This document shows, piece by piece, positions 17,294 to 26,835 of a DNA stretch of 64,000 bases. The translations under genes were made by a program, and so were the position numbers. The stretch spans positions 1,674,001 to 1,738,000 of the forward strand of contig NZ_OZ251603.1 in NCBI RefSeq assembly GCF_965243865.1, read 5' to 3'. The stretch comes from Hyphomicrobium_A sp965243865 (lineage in GTDB: Bacteria > Pseudomonadota > Alphaproteobacteria > Rhizobiales > Hyphomicrobiaceae). The notes beneath the pieces are model-generated. The model did not search any database. It saw only the letters and a program-made list of their open reading frames with translations, and was not told the DNA's origin. Position 1 is the stretch's first letter. The number at the start of each line of letters is the position of its first letter.

Positions 17294-20200
17294 GCGTCTC
17301 GGCCCCCTTCATCACGCGGCCGATAGCGACCTCGCTGCTCGCCTTCGCCACCATCCTGGGCGGCGCCCTCGGCTACTTCTGGCTCCCGGTCTCCTCGCTT
17401 CCGCAGGTCGACTTCCCGACCATCCAGGTCTCGACCCAGCTTCCCGGCGCCAACCCGCAGACCATGTCAACGCTGGTTACCGCCTCGCTCGAACGCGAGT
17501 TCGGCAAGATCCCTGCCCTGTCGACCATGACCTCGACCAGCTCTTACGGGCTCAGCCTCATCACGCTGCAGTTCAACCTCGGCCGTGACATCGACGCTGC
17601 CTCGCAGGACGTGCAGTCAGCGATCAACGCCGCCGGGTCCACGCTGCCGCGCAACCTGCCCTATCCGCCGACCTATTCGAAGGTGAACCCGGCCGACGCA
17701 CCCGTGGTGACGCTCGCCATCACCTCCGACATCGTGCCCATGCGCGAGCTGTCCGACCTCGCCGACACGCTCATCGCCCAGCGGCTCTCCACGGTGACCG
17801 GAGTAGGCCACGTCTCGGTCGAAGGTGGCGTGCGCCCCGCCGTCCGTATCCAGGCCGACATCGGCCGCCTCGCCGCCTACGGCCTGTCGATCTCCGATCT
17901 CAACACCGCGATCACCACGGCCAACGTCGCCGGCCCCAAGGGCTCGCTCGACGGTACGCACCAGAGCTACACCATCTCGGCCAACGACCAGATCTCCTCC
18001 GCCGAGGCGTATCGCGACATCGTCGTCGCCTTCCGCAACAACGCACCCGTCCGCCTCAATGACGTCGCTGAAGTCTCCGAGGGCCTAGAAAACTCCCGCG
18101 TCGGCGGCTGGTATCAGGGCACGCCCGCGGTCATCATCGACGTCCAGCGCCAGCCCGGCGCCAACGTCATCGACACCGTCGACCGCCTCAAGGCCGAGCT
18201 GCCGCGCCTCGAACGCGCCCTGCCCACCAGCGTGAAGCTAACGCTGGTGCACGACCGCACCGAGACCATCCGAGCCTCGATCCACGACGTGCAATTCACG
18301 CTCGTGCTCAGCGTCGCACTCATCGTCATGGTGGTGCTGGTCTTCCTGCGCTCCGGCCGCGCCACCATCATCGCCGGCGTCGCGCTCCCCGTGTCGCTGA
18401 TCGCCACCTTCGCCGTTATGTACTTCTGTGGCTTCTCGCTCGACAACCTGTCGCTGATGGCCTTGACCATCGGCACCGGCTTCGTCGTCGACGACGCCAT
18501 CGTCATGATCGAGAACATCGTCCGCCACATCGAGAAGGGCCAGAAGCCGCTGCGCGCCGCCCTCGATGGTGCACGCGAGATCGGCTTCACCGTGATCTCG
18601 CTGACGCTATCGCTCGTCGCCGTGTTCATCCCGCTGCTGTTCATGACCGGCCTCGTCGGCCGCATGTTCCGCGAGTTCGCCCTGACGCTCACCATCGCCG
18701 TCGTCGTCTCGGCCATCGTCTCGCTGACGCTGACGCCGATGATGGCCGCCAAGCTGCTGAAGCATCAGCCCGAGGGGCGCGGCAACTGGCTCGGCCGCGC
18801 CTTCAACTGGTCGATGGACATGGTGATCGAGGGCTACCGCCGCACACTCGAGCTGGTGCTGCGCCACCAGACGCTGACGCTGTTCGCCACCGTGGGAACG
18901 CTGGCGATCACCATCTGGCTCTACATCATCATCCCCAAGGGCTTCCTGCCGCCCCAGGACACCGGCCTCATCACCGCCGCCCTCGAAGCCGAGCCGCAGG
19001 TGTCCTTCACTGAACTGAGCCGCTTGCAGGCCGAAGTCACTGCTGTCGTGCGCAAGGATCCCGACGTTCAGGGCGTCGTTTCTGTCGTCGGCGTCGGGCA
19101 GCTGAACCCGACACCAAACGTTTCGCATCTGAAGATCACCTTGAAGCCGCGCAACAACCGCAGCGCATTGGCACCCGCCATCATCGATCGGCTGCAACAG
19201 GCCGTTGCTTCCATTCCCGGCATCGTCGTCTATTTCCAGGCGGTGCAGGACGTCCAGATCGCCACCCGCTCCAGCCGCGCACAGTACCAATATACGCTCG
19301 TCAGCACCGACGCCGACGAAGTGCGCGAGTGGACGAGGAAGCTCGCCGCCGCGCTTTCGCAGTCGCCGATGCTGAGCGAGGTCAACCTCGAGACGATGGA
19401 CACCGGCCTCAGGACGCGTGTCGATGTCGATCGCGATGTCGCCGGCCGCCTCGGCATCACCGTGCAGGCGGTCAGCGATGCCCTCAACGACGCCTTCGGC
19501 CAGCGCCAGGTTTCCACCATCTATGCGCAGGCCAACCAGTATCGCGTCGTGCTGGAAGCGATGCCACAGTACCGCAGCGATCCCTCGCAGTTAAACCGTC
19601 TCTATATTCCCTCATCCAGCGGCGCACAGGTGCCGCTTACGGCGATTGCCAAGATCACTTACACCACCGCGCCGCTCGCGGTGAGCCATCAGGATCAGTT
19701 CCCCGCCGAGACCATAAGCTTCAACCTGAAGCCGGGCGCAGCATTGAGCGATGCCGTGGACATCATCAGCGCCGCCGAAGCCGAGATCGACATGCCGTCC
19801 TCGGTCACCGGCAGCTTCTTCGGTGATGCCAGCGAGTTCGCTTCCTCGCTCAAGAGCCAGCCCTGGCTGATCCTCGCCGCCATCGTCACGATCTACATCG
19901 TGCTGGGCGTGCTCTACGAGAGCTTCGTCCACCCCTTCACCATCCTGACGACGCTTCCATCTGCCGGCATCGGAGCACTGCTGGCACTGATGTACGCCGG
20001 GCTCGACCTCTCGCTCGTCGCGCTGATCGGCATCGTGCTGTTGATGGGCATCGTCAAGAAGAACGCCATCATGATGATCGACTTCGCACTCGACGCCGAG
20101 CGCGAGCGCGGACTGTCCCCGCGTGACTCGATCGTCGAAGCCGCCTTGCTTCGCTTCCGCCCCATCATGATGACGACGCTCGCCGCCCTGTTCGGCGCCC

Positions 20201-20409
20201 TGCCGCTCGCGCTCGAGAGCGGCGTCGGCTCCGAGCTTCGCAATCCTCTTGGCATCACTATCGTCGGCGGCCTGCTGCTCAGCCAGCTGCTGACGCTCTA
20301 CACCACGCCGGTCATCTACCTCGCCATGGAGCGCCTGCGCGCGCGTATCTCATCGGCGCCGACGCCGCAGCATGACGCCGCCACCGGCGCCAGCGCCCCA
20401 GCCGAGTAG
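17290..20409 (+). CDS. mdtB: RND multidrug efflux permease (MdtB-like)
   Basis: A 1039-residue proton-driven permease of the hydrophobe/amphiphile efflux RND family. It opens with the standard cytoplasmic start FITRPIATSLLAFATILGG and has the twelve-helix, two-porter-domain architecture. The proton-relay aspartates are D401-D402 in GFVVDDAIVMIENIVRHIE (helix 4). Helices 10-12 include GIVLLMGIVKKNAIMMIDFA. It is coupled to the adaptor by a four-base overlap and followed five bases later by a second, different permease. This two-permease arrangement is that of MdtABC, in which MdtB and MdtC form a heterotrimer. Confidence 0.93.
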   Translation: MSVSAPFITRPIATSLLAFATILGGALGYFWLPVSSLPQVDFPTIQVSTQLPGANPQTMSTLVTASLEREFGKIPALSTMTSTSSYGLSLITLQFNLGRDIDAASQDVQSAINAAGSTLPRNLPYPPTYSKVNPADAPVVTLAITSDIVPMRELSDLADTLIAQRLSTVTGVGHVSVEGGVRPAVRIQADIGRLAAYGLSISDLNTAITTANVAGPKGSLDGTHQSYTISANDQISSAEAYRDIVVAFRNNAPVRLNDVAEVSEGLENSRVGGWYQGTPAVIIDVQRQPGANVIDTVDRLKAELPRLERALPTSVKLTLVHDRTETIRASIHDVQFTLVLSVALIVMVVLVFLRSGRATIIAGVALPVSLIATFAVMYFCGFSLDNLSLMALTIGTGFVVDDAIVMIENIVRHIEKGQKPLRAALDGAREIGFTVISLTLSLVAVFIPLLFMTGLVGRMFREFALTLTIAVVVSAIVSLTLTPMMAAKLLKHQPEGRGNWLGRAFNWSMDMVIEGYRRTLELVLRHQTLTLFATVGTLAITIWLYIIIPKGFLPPQDTGLITAALEAEPQVSFTELSRLQAEVTAVVRKDPDVQGVVSVVGVGQLNPTPNVSHLKITLKPRNNRSALAPAIIDRLQQAVASIPGIVVYFQAVQDVQIATRSSRAQYQYTLVSTDADEVREWTRKLAAALSQSPMLSEVNLETMDTGLRTRVDVDRDVAGRLGITVQAVSDALNDAFGQRQVSTIYAQANQYRVVLEAMPQYRSDPSQLNRLYIPSSSGAQVPLTAIAKITYTTAPLAVSHQDQFPAETISFNLKPGAALSDAVDIISAAEAEIDMPSSVTGSFFGDASEFASSLKSQPWLILAAIVTIYIVLGVLYESFVHPFTILTTLPSAGIGALLALMYAGLDLSLVALIGIVLLMGIVKKNAIMMIDFALDAERERGLSPRDSIVEAALLRFRPIMMTTLAALFGALPLALESGVGSELRNPLGITIVGGLLLSQLLTLYTTPVIYLAMERLRARISSAPTPQHDAATGASAPAE

Positions 20410-20414
20410 CGCCC

Positions 20415-23400
20415 ATGAACTTCTCGGCTCCCTTCATCAAACGCCCAATCGGCACCACACTCCTCGCCATCGGCCTCTTCCTGCTCGGCGCCACGGCGTA
20501 CTACGAGCTGCCCGTCGCCAGCCTGCCCGCCGTCGACTTCCCGACGTTGCGCGTCCAGGCGAGCCGCCCGGGCGCCGATCCCGAGACGATGGCCTCCACG
20601 ATCGCCGCGCCCATCGAAAAGCGCCTCGGCGAGATCGCCGGCGTCACCGAGCTCACGTCCACCAGTAAGGAGGGCTCCGTCGGCATCTCGGTGCAGTTCG
20701 ACCTCTCGCGCGATATCGACGGCGCCGCCCGCGACGTCCAGGCTGCCCTCAACGCCGCAACCGCCGACCTCCCCGGCGACCTGCCGGACGTCCCCACGTT
20801 CCGCAAATACAATCCCTCCGCCTCGCCCGTGCTCATCCTGGCGATGACGTCAAAGAGCATGACGCCGAGCGCCATCTACGATGCCGCCGATACTGTCGTG
20901 GCCCAGCGCATCTCTCAGGTGCCGGGCGTCGCCCAGGTCGAAGTCAGCGGCGCCGAGCAGCCGGCCATTCGCGTCCGCGTGAACCCGACGTTACTCGCCT
21001 CCATGGGCCTCAGCATGGAGGAGGTACGCACCGCCATATCCGAAGCTAACGCAGTCGCTCCCGTCGGCGCCGTCGATGGCGACAAGCAGGCCATCACCAT
21101 TGACACCAACACCCAGCTGCGCGACCCCAAGGACTACGGCGCCATCGTCCTCAAGACGCGTGACGGTAACGTTGTCCGCCTGTCGAGCGTCGCCACCGTC
21201 GAGCACGGCACACGCAACAACCGCTCGGTCGCCATGGTCGACCGCCAGCCGGGTGTGCTGCTGATCATCCGCAAACAGCCCGATGCCAACGTCCTCGAGA
21301 CCGTCGACGGCGTCAAAGAGCTGCTGCCCGACCTGGCGCGCTGGATTCCCGCAGGGATCGACATCTCCGTCCTCACCGACCGCACCGAGACCATCCGCGC
21401 CAGCGTGCACGACATGCAGTTCACGCTGATCCTCGCCATCGCACTCGTCATGGTGGTCGTCTTCGTCTTCCTGCGTCGCTCGACACCGACCATCGCGGCC
21501 GGCATCACCGTACCGCTTTCTCTGGCCGGCACCTGCGCCGTCATGTGGGCGCTCGGCTACTCGATCAACAACCTGACGCTGATGGCCTTTGCCATCGCTG
21601 TCGGCTTCGTTGTCGATGACGCCATCGTCATGCTCGAGAACGTCTATCGCAATATCGAGAAGGGCATGGGCCCGATGCAGGCCGCCCTCGTCGGCTCCGG
21701 GCAAATCGGCTTCACCGTCATCTCGATCAGCGTCTCGCTCATCGCCGCATTCATCCCCGTGCTGTTCATGGGCGGCGTCATGGGCCGCATGTTGCGTGAG
21801 TTCTCGGTTACGCTCGTCGTCGCCATCGCCGTCTCGGTCGTCGTCTCCTTGTCTGTCACGCCGATGATCTGCGCCCACTTCCTCAAGGACGAGCGCGACA
21901 AGAAGCCGACGCGGTTCGATCGCGTCGTTGAAGGCGTCATCGGCTGGATGGTGTCGGCGTATGCCCGCACACTGCGGATGGCTTTGCGCCATCAGGTGGT
22001 CACGCTGTTCTCGCTGCTTTGCGTCATCGTGCTCACCGCCCATCTCTACATGCAAATTCCCAAGGGCATGTTCCCCGAGGACGATACCGGCCTCATCATC
22101 GGCTCCACCGAAGCTTCCGCGGATGTCTCCTTCGAGGCGATGCTGAAGCTGCAGAACCAGGCACTGGATGTCGTCTTGAGCGATCCCGCGGTCGCCCACG
22201 TGGGCTCCTCTCTCGGCGGATCGGGGCCAGGTCCCGGCGGCAGCAATCAGGGCCGCATGTTCATCAACCTGAAGCCACTGGCCGAACGCAACAACGAGCC
22301 GACCACCCGCGTCATCAACCGCATGCGCGGCAAGCTATCCCGCATCGACGGGTTGCAGGTACGCATGTTCGCCTCGCGCGACATCCGCGTCGGCGCCCGC
22401 CAGGGCCCATCGCAATTCCAGTACACACTCTGGGATCCCGATATCGACGAGCTGTACGAATGGGCGCCGAAGGTCCTGGATCGCATGAAGCAGATTCCGG
22501 GCCTCGTCGACGTCGCCAACGACCGTCAGGCGGGCGGACTGCAACTCGACATCAAGATCGATCGCGACGCCGCCTCGCGCCTGGGCGTGCGCATTGCCGA
22601 TATCGATTCCGCTCTCAACAACGCCTTCGCGCAACGCCAAGTCTCGACCATCTACGCCCAGCGCAATCAGTATCGCGTCATCCTCGAGATCGACCCGCGC
22701 CTGCAGCGCGAACCTTCCGACCTCAACAACATCTACGTTCCGAGCACCCAGGGTCAGCAGGTGCCGCTCACCAGCGTCATCCGCATCCAGAAGGGCACCA
22801 CACCGCTGGTTGTCAATCACCAGGGCCCGTTCCCTGCCGTGACCATCAGCTACAATCTCGCGGCCGGAACGACGCTGGATCGGGCCCTGCAAGACATCGA
22901 CAAGGCGATGGCCGAAATCCAGACACCTGCCGGCCTGCGCGGTGAGATGGCCGGCGACGCCCGCGCCTTCGCCGAGCAATCGTCCCAGCAGCCACTCTTG
23001 ATTCTCGCCGCGCTCATCGCCGTCTATATCGTGCTCGGTGTGCTCTACGAGAGTCTGGCCCATCCGCTGACGATCATCTCGACGCTGCCATCGGCCGGGC
23101 TCGGCGCCCTGCTTGCCCTTTACGTTTCCGGCCTGGAGCTGTCGATGACCGCACTCATCGGCGTGATCCTGCTGATCGGCATCGTCAAGAAGAACGGCAT
23201 CATGATGGTCGACTTCGCCCTCGATGGTGAGCGCGAGCGCGGCCTCAAGCCCGCAACCGCCATCTATGAAGCGTGCCTTGCCCGCTTCCGTCCCATTCTG
23301 ATGACGACCCTGGCTGCGCTGCTCGGCGCCATCCCCCTGGCCATTGCCATAGGCCCCGGATCGGAGATCCGCCGACCGCTCGGCATCACCATCATCGGCG

Positions 23401-23558
23401 GTCTCATCGTCTCGCAGATGCTGACGCTTTACACGACGCCGGTCATCTATCTGATGCTCGACAAATTGCATCGGCGCCTCGGCGGCGCCCGGCGCAATCA
23501 GGATGCCGACGGCGACCCGGCGCCCCCCGCCGAGGTCCAAGCCTCTCCAAGCCCTTAG
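20415..23558 (+). CDS. mdtC: RND multidrug efflux permease (MdtC-like)
   Basis: A 1047-residue RND permease, paralogous to the one just before it and most like MdtC of the MdtABC pump. The start is FIKRPIGTTLLAIGLFLLG. The helix-4 aspartates are D401-D402 (GFVVDDAIVMLENVYRNIEKG, near 21615). The late helices include LIGIVKKNGIMMVDFALDGE. It lies five bases after mdtB and is clearly the third gene of the operon. It ends with a short acidic/proline tail. No outer-membrane channel gene follows; a TolC homologue elsewhere would be needed. An MdtABC-like pump exports bile-salt-like compounds, novobiocin or metals in other bacteria, and the substrate here is unknown. Confidence 0.93.
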   Translation: MNFSAPFIKRPIGTTLLAIGLFLLGATAYYELPVASLPAVDFPTLRVQASRPGADPETMASTIAAPIEKRLGEIAGVTELTSTSKEGSVGISVQFDLSRDIDGAARDVQAALNAATADLPGDLPDVPTFRKYNPSASPVLILAMTSKSMTPSAIYDAADTVVAQRISQVPGVAQVEVSGAEQPAIRVRVNPTLLASMGLSMEEVRTAISEANAVAPVGAVDGDKQAITIDTNTQLRDPKDYGAIVLKTRDGNVVRLSSVATVEHGTRNNRSVAMVDRQPGVLLIIRKQPDANVLETVDGVKELLPDLARWIPAGIDISVLTDRTETIRASVHDMQFTLILAIALVMVVVFVFLRRSTPTIAAGITVPLSLAGTCAVMWALGYSINNLTLMAFAIAVGFVVDDAIVMLENVYRNIEKGMGPMQAALVGSGQIGFTVISISVSLIAAFIPVLFMGGVMGRMLREFSVTLVVAIAVSVVVSLSVTPMICAHFLKDERDKKPTRFDRVVEGVIGWMVSAYARTLRMALRHQVVTLFSLLCVIVLTAHLYMQIPKGMFPEDDTGLIIGSTEASADVSFEAMLKLQNQALDVVLSDPAVAHVGSSLGGSGPGPGGSNQGRMFINLKPLAERNNEPTTRVINRMRGKLSRIDGLQVRMFASRDIRVGARQGPSQFQYTLWDPDIDELYEWAPKVLDRMKQIPGLVDVANDRQAGGLQLDIKIDRDAASRLGVRIADIDSALNNAFAQRQVSTIYAQRNQYRVILEIDPRLQREPSDLNNIYVPSTQGQQVPLTSVIRIQKGTTPLVVNHQGPFPAVTISYNLAAGTTLDRALQDIDKAMAEIQTPAGLRGEMAGDARAFAEQSSQQPLLILAALIAVYIVLGVLYESLAHPLTIISTLPSAGLGALLALYVSGLELSMTALIGVILLIGIVKKNGIMMVDFALDGERERGLKPATAIYEACLARFRPILMTTLAALLGAIPLAIAIGPGSEIRRPLGITIIGGLIVSQMLTLYTTPVIYLMLDKLHRRLGGARRNQDADGDPAPPAEVQASPSP

Positions 23559-23650
23559 CCCGCCCTGATTGCCGTGCGGGCCCGGTCCTGGTACGCAAAA
23601 CGGCTGTTGAGTTCTGTCGATTGCCCAAATCCGGCTGCGACAATCGCCAT

Positions 23651-23676
23651 GTAACGAACCCCGACCCCGCCGCGTA
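23651..23676 (+). promoter_or_regulatory. Putative SigF-type ECF promoter of the sigma/anti-sigma operon
   Basis: GTAACG at 23651-23656 and CGTA at 23673-23676 are separated by exactly 16 bases. This is very close to the GTAACC-N16-CGAA pattern known for Caulobacter SigF, the best-studied ECF factor with an NrsF partner. It ends 19 bases before the GTG start, leaving a short leader that still contains the GAGGAG ribosome-binding site. Autoregulation is inferred. Confidence 0.55.
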
Positions 23677-23695
23677 CAGACTTACGAGGAGCTTT

Positions 23696-24256
23696 GTGGC
23701 TCAAGGACAGAACGAGGAGGAGTGGGCGACACTCATGCGCGCAGCCATAGGCGGCGACAGCGCCGCCTACCAAACGTTGCTTCAATCGTTGTCCAATGTG
23801 TTGCGACCGAGCGTGCGCCGGGGGTTCGCCCAAGCCGGAGCACCGCTAGGCGATGTGGAGGATGTCGTCCAGGAGACTCTCCTGGCGCTGCACCTGAAGC
23901 GCAACACGTGGGATCCGTCCCAGCCTCTGGGCCCCTGGGTACGTGCCATCGCACGGCACAAGCTGATCGACGCTCTGCGTCGGCGCGGCCGCCGCGTCCA
24001 AATTCCGATCGATAGCGTCCTCGATACGCTGTCGGTTCAGGAGGACAACTCCGGCGTCGACCGCCAGGACGCCGAACGTCTGGTTGACGGCCTCGCTGGC
24101 CGCCAGCGCGATGTCGTGCGGGCCATAAGCCTCGAGGGCCAATCGATCCGAGAGGTGGCCGAGCGGTTGAACATGAAGGAGGTGGCTGTGCGCGTCGCTT
24201 TGCATCGAGGCCTGAAAACCCTCGGCGCCCAGCACCAGAGAGACCAGGACGAATGA
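23696..24256 (+). CDS. ECF-type RNA polymerase sigma factor (SigF-like)
   Basis: A 186-residue extracytoplasmic-function sigma factor. Region 2 spans roughly residues 18-90 (VEDVVQETLLALHLKRNTWD, then LGPWVRAIARHKLIDALRRR) and region 4 spans 125-180 (LAGRQRDVVRAISLEGQSI, then VAERLNMKEVAVRVALHRGL). The GTG start at 23696 is chosen because GAGGAG lies five bases upstream. The longer open frame before it has no site. Its stop overlaps the start of the NrsF gene by four bases (ATGA), so the sigma factor and its inhibitor are made together. Likely role: switching on a metal- or oxidant-response regulon when the membrane anti-sigma factor releases it. Confidence 0.92.
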   Translation: MAQGQNEEEWATLMRAAIGGDSAAYQTLLQSLSNVLRPSVRRGFAQAGAPLGDVEDVVQETLLALHLKRNTWDPSQPLGPWVRAIARHKLIDALRRRGRRVQIPIDSVLDTLSVQEDNSGVDRQDAERLVDGLAGRQRDVVRAISLEGQSIREVAERLNMKEVAVRVALHRGLKTLGAQHQRDQDE

Positions 24257-24891
24257 AGACGAACGAGCTCATCAACGCCATTGCCGCGGATGCCAAAGCA
24301 CCGAGCATCCCGATCAGCACGACGGTTTTGTTCGCGGCCGGCATCGGCATTCTCGCGACCGGACTGTTGTTCTGGACCATGCTCCCCGTACGCGGCGACA
24401 TGAGCGCTGCCATGGGCGATTGGCATTTCCTGATGAAGTGGGCGTTCAGTCTCAGTTTGCTGCTGACCGGAATTGCGATGGCGATCAGCCTCGCCCGCCC
24501 GCAGTGGGCACCGAGCTCGAAGCTGCTTCTCCTGCTGATTGGGCCGGCGATTCTCGGCATCGGCGTCGTCGCCGAGATGATCTCGCTTCCAGCCGCCGAC
24601 TGGATGCCGACCATGATCGGCACTGCCCCTATCGCCTGCCTCGTATACGTGCCGCTGCTGTCCGGATTGCCGCTCGCATTGATGATCGTCGCGCTGCGCC
24701 GCGGTGCACCCGCGCGGCCTGCGGCTGCCGGTGCTGTGGCAGGCGTCATTGCCGTTGGCATTGCGGCAACCTTCTATGCCACCCATTGCCAGAACGACAG
24801 TCCGCTCTTTCTCGCCGCCTGGTACCTGATTGCAACCGCAATCGTCGCTGGCATCGGCGCAATCCTCGGGGCTCGACTGCTGCGCTGGTGA
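24253..24891 (+). CDS. nrsF: NrsF (DUF1109) membrane anti-sigma factor
   Basis: A 212-residue inner-membrane protein with six predicted helices and the DUF1109 hallmark near the end: THCQNDSPLFLAAWY, matching the family's HCxxxSPxFxxxWY-like block. NrsF proteins hold their cognate ECF sigma factor inactive and release it under metal or redox stress; in Caulobacter two conserved cysteines are needed. One cysteine here is in the HC motif and another is in TAPIACLVYVPLLSGLP. It overlaps the sigma gene by four bases. The DoxX gene follows 81 bases later. Confidence 0.9.
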   Translation: MKTNELINAIAADAKAPSIPISTTVLFAAGIGILATGLLFWTMLPVRGDMSAAMGDWHFLMKWAFSLSLLLTGIAMAISLARPQWAPSSKLLLLLIGPAILGIGVVAEMISLPAADWMPTMIGTAPIACLVYVPLLSGLPLALMIVALRRGAPARPAAAGAVAGVIAVGIAATFYATHCQNDSPLFLAAWYLIATAIVAGIGAILGARLLRW

Positions 24892-24972
24892 GGGCTTTCC
24901 AATTGACCCCCGACAGGTTCGAGCTACGCTCGCCGTTGTTAGAACAACAACGCGCAACCTAGGGGAAATCAC

Positions 24973-25371
24973 ATGGACCGCACCGAGCTAGAAACAGTAT
25001 GGGCCCCGCGACTGCTGGGCCTCCTGCGCATCGTCGCCGCGATTCTTTTCATGGAGCACGGAACGCAGAAGCTGTTTGGCGTCCCGACACCAGCGCACGG
25101 AATGCCCGAAGCCTTCACGCTCTTCTGGTTCGCCGGCGTACTCGAGGTCTTCGGCGGTTTCCTCCTGCTCATCGGACTTTTCACCCGGCCGGTTGCTTTC
25201 ATCCTCTCTGGTCAGATGGCGGTCGCCTACTGGATGGCCCACGCCCCGCAAAGCGTCTATCCCGCGCTCAACGGCGGCGACGCCGCGATCCTCTTCTGTT
25301 TCCTTTTCCTTTACCTCGTTGCTGCTGGCCCCGGCGCTTTCAGCCTCGATGGCGCGCGCGCAGCAAAGTAG
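24973..25371 (+). CDS. DoxX family membrane protein
   Basis: A 132-residue, four-helix membrane protein of the DoxX family. The first helix block reads LLRIVAAILFMEHGTQKLFG, and the second LEVFGGFLLLIGLFTRPVAF, both typical. AGGGGAAATCAC before the ATG is a good ribosome-binding site. In other proteobacteria DoxX proteins (GigD) are part of small SigF/NrsF-type metal-response operons together with DUF2282, DUF692 and DUF2063 genes. Here only the DoxX gene follows the sigma/NrsF pair, so a link is plausible but rests on position and known families. Confidence 0.85.
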   Translation: MDRTELETVWAPRLLGLLRIVAAILFMEHGTQKLFGVPTPAHGMPEAFTLFWFAGVLEVFGGFLLLIGLFTRPVAFILSGQMAVAYWMAHAPQSVYPALNGGDAAILFCFLFLYLVAAGPGAFSLDGARAAK

Positions 25372-25547
25372 TGGCTCAATATCTCACTAACGGACGTCTC
25401 GAAGCGTCCGATAGCCTGTCGCAAACGGCACTTCCCTGCCTCTGGAAGAGGCAGGGTTTACCATTGTCCGGCTAAGCTGCCGGATTGCCACGCGTAAGTT
25501 TGGCGATCCGGGGGTGCAACTCCACCCCAAAGGTGTTCGAGTATCCA

Positions 25548-26819
25548 ATGCGTCCGAGTTACATCGTTCTGTTCGTAGCGCTCTGCGCGGCACTGGCCGT
25601 GGCAGCCCTCGGACCGATGCGCGGACGCAGTATCGAAGCCGGCCTCGACGACGCACGCGAAGCAATGACGTCGACTCTCGCACGCTTCGGCGGAGACGCT
25701 CCCCCGAAAGCGCCGCAGGCGCCCAAGCCTCCCGAATTGACCGTCAGCCAGCCCGTCAAGCGGGACGTCATCGAATGGGACGAGTACACCGGGCGCTTCG
25801 ACGCAGTGGAAGCAGTCGAAATCCGCGCGCGAGTCTCCGGCTATCTCACCGAGGTGAAATTCACCGACGGCGAAACCGTAAAGGCCGGCGACTTGCTCTT
25901 CATGATCGACCCGCGCCCTTACGAACGCGCGCTCGAGCAGGCCCAGGCCCAGCTCAACCAGGCCAAGGTAAGCGTCAGCAACGCCAAGCTCGACGTCGAG
26001 CGTGGCCGCCCGCTGCTGAAGAGCGACTACATTTCCCGCAAAGCCTTCGATGACCGCGAGAACCTGCTGCGCGACGCGCAGGCGCTCGTCATAATCGCCG
26101 AAGCACGCGTGAAGAGCGCCGAGCTGGATTTGAGCTTCTGCCGCGTCACCGCACCGATCTCCGGACGCATCAGCCGCACGCTTGTGACGCCCGGAAATTT
26201 CGTCAGCGGCGGTGGATCGAACAACGCCTCCACGGTGCTGACGACGATCGTGAGCCAGGACCCCATCTACATTTACTTCGACGTCAGCGAAAACAACGCC
26301 CTCAAGTATCAGCGCATGTCGCAGGCGGCAGGCAAAGGCGCAACCGGCATGATCGGCGCTCAGGTCGGCGTCGGCCTTCCCGACGAGGAAGGCTTCCCGC
26401 ACGAGGCCAAGCTCGACTTCCTCGAAAACCGCCTGGATCAGGGCACAGGCACATTGCGCGCGCGGGCCGTCCTCGCAAACGCCGACTACCTCTTCTCGCC
26501 CGGCATGTTTGCGCGCGTGCGCCTGCAGGGCTCACCGCAATATTCAGCGCTGCTCTTGCCTGACGAAGCTATCGCCACCGACCAGGCGACCAGATTCGTC
26601 TACGTCGTGGGCGATGACGATATCCCCGTCCGCCGCCCCGTTGAGCTCGGCCCGCTCGACGGCGGCATGCGCATCATCCGCGACGGGCTAAAGCCTGACG
26701 ACTGGGTGGTCCTGCGCGGCCAGCAGCGCGTCCGCCCAGGTCAGAAAATCGTACCGCGTCGCACGCCGCTTGCGGTATCCGACGCGACCGGAGACATCGA
26801 CAAGGCAACCAAGCGCTGA
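25548..26819 (+). CDS. RND efflux periplasmic adaptor (AcrA/MexE-like)
   Basis: A 423-residue membrane-fusion protein of a second efflux system. It starts with a signal anchor (SYIVLFVALCAALAVAALGP). Then come a proline-rich linker, the lipoyl halves (IRARVSGYLTEVKFTDGETV and LSFCRVTAPISGRISRTLVT), a helical hairpin (about 120-185) and the barrel domain (LDQGTGTLRARAVLANADYL). The start at 25548 is the one that places the anchor at the N-terminus; the ribosome-binding site is weak (AAGGTG 12 bases upstream). The permease gene begins 17 bases after the stop. The style is MexE-like. No channel or local regulator is encoded. Confidence 0.9.
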   Translation: MRPSYIVLFVALCAALAVAALGPMRGRSIEAGLDDAREAMTSTLARFGGDAPPKAPQAPKPPELTVSQPVKRDVIEWDEYTGRFDAVEAVEIRARVSGYLTEVKFTDGETVKAGDLLFMIDPRPYERALEQAQAQLNQAKVSVSNAKLDVERGRPLLKSDYISRKAFDDRENLLRDAQALVIIAEARVKSAELDLSFCRVTAPISGRISRTLVTPGNFVSGGGSNNASTVLTTIVSQDPIYIYFDVSENNALKYQRMSQAAGKGATGMIGAQVGVGLPDEEGFPHEAKLDFLENRLDQGTGTLRARAVLANADYLFSPGMFARVRLQGSPQYSALLLPDEAIATDQATRFVYVVGDDDIPVRRPVELGPLDGGMRIIRDGLKPDDWVVLRGQQRVRPGQKIVPRRTPLAVSDATGDIDKATKR

Positions 26820-26835
26820 GGCGGCGGACACCATC

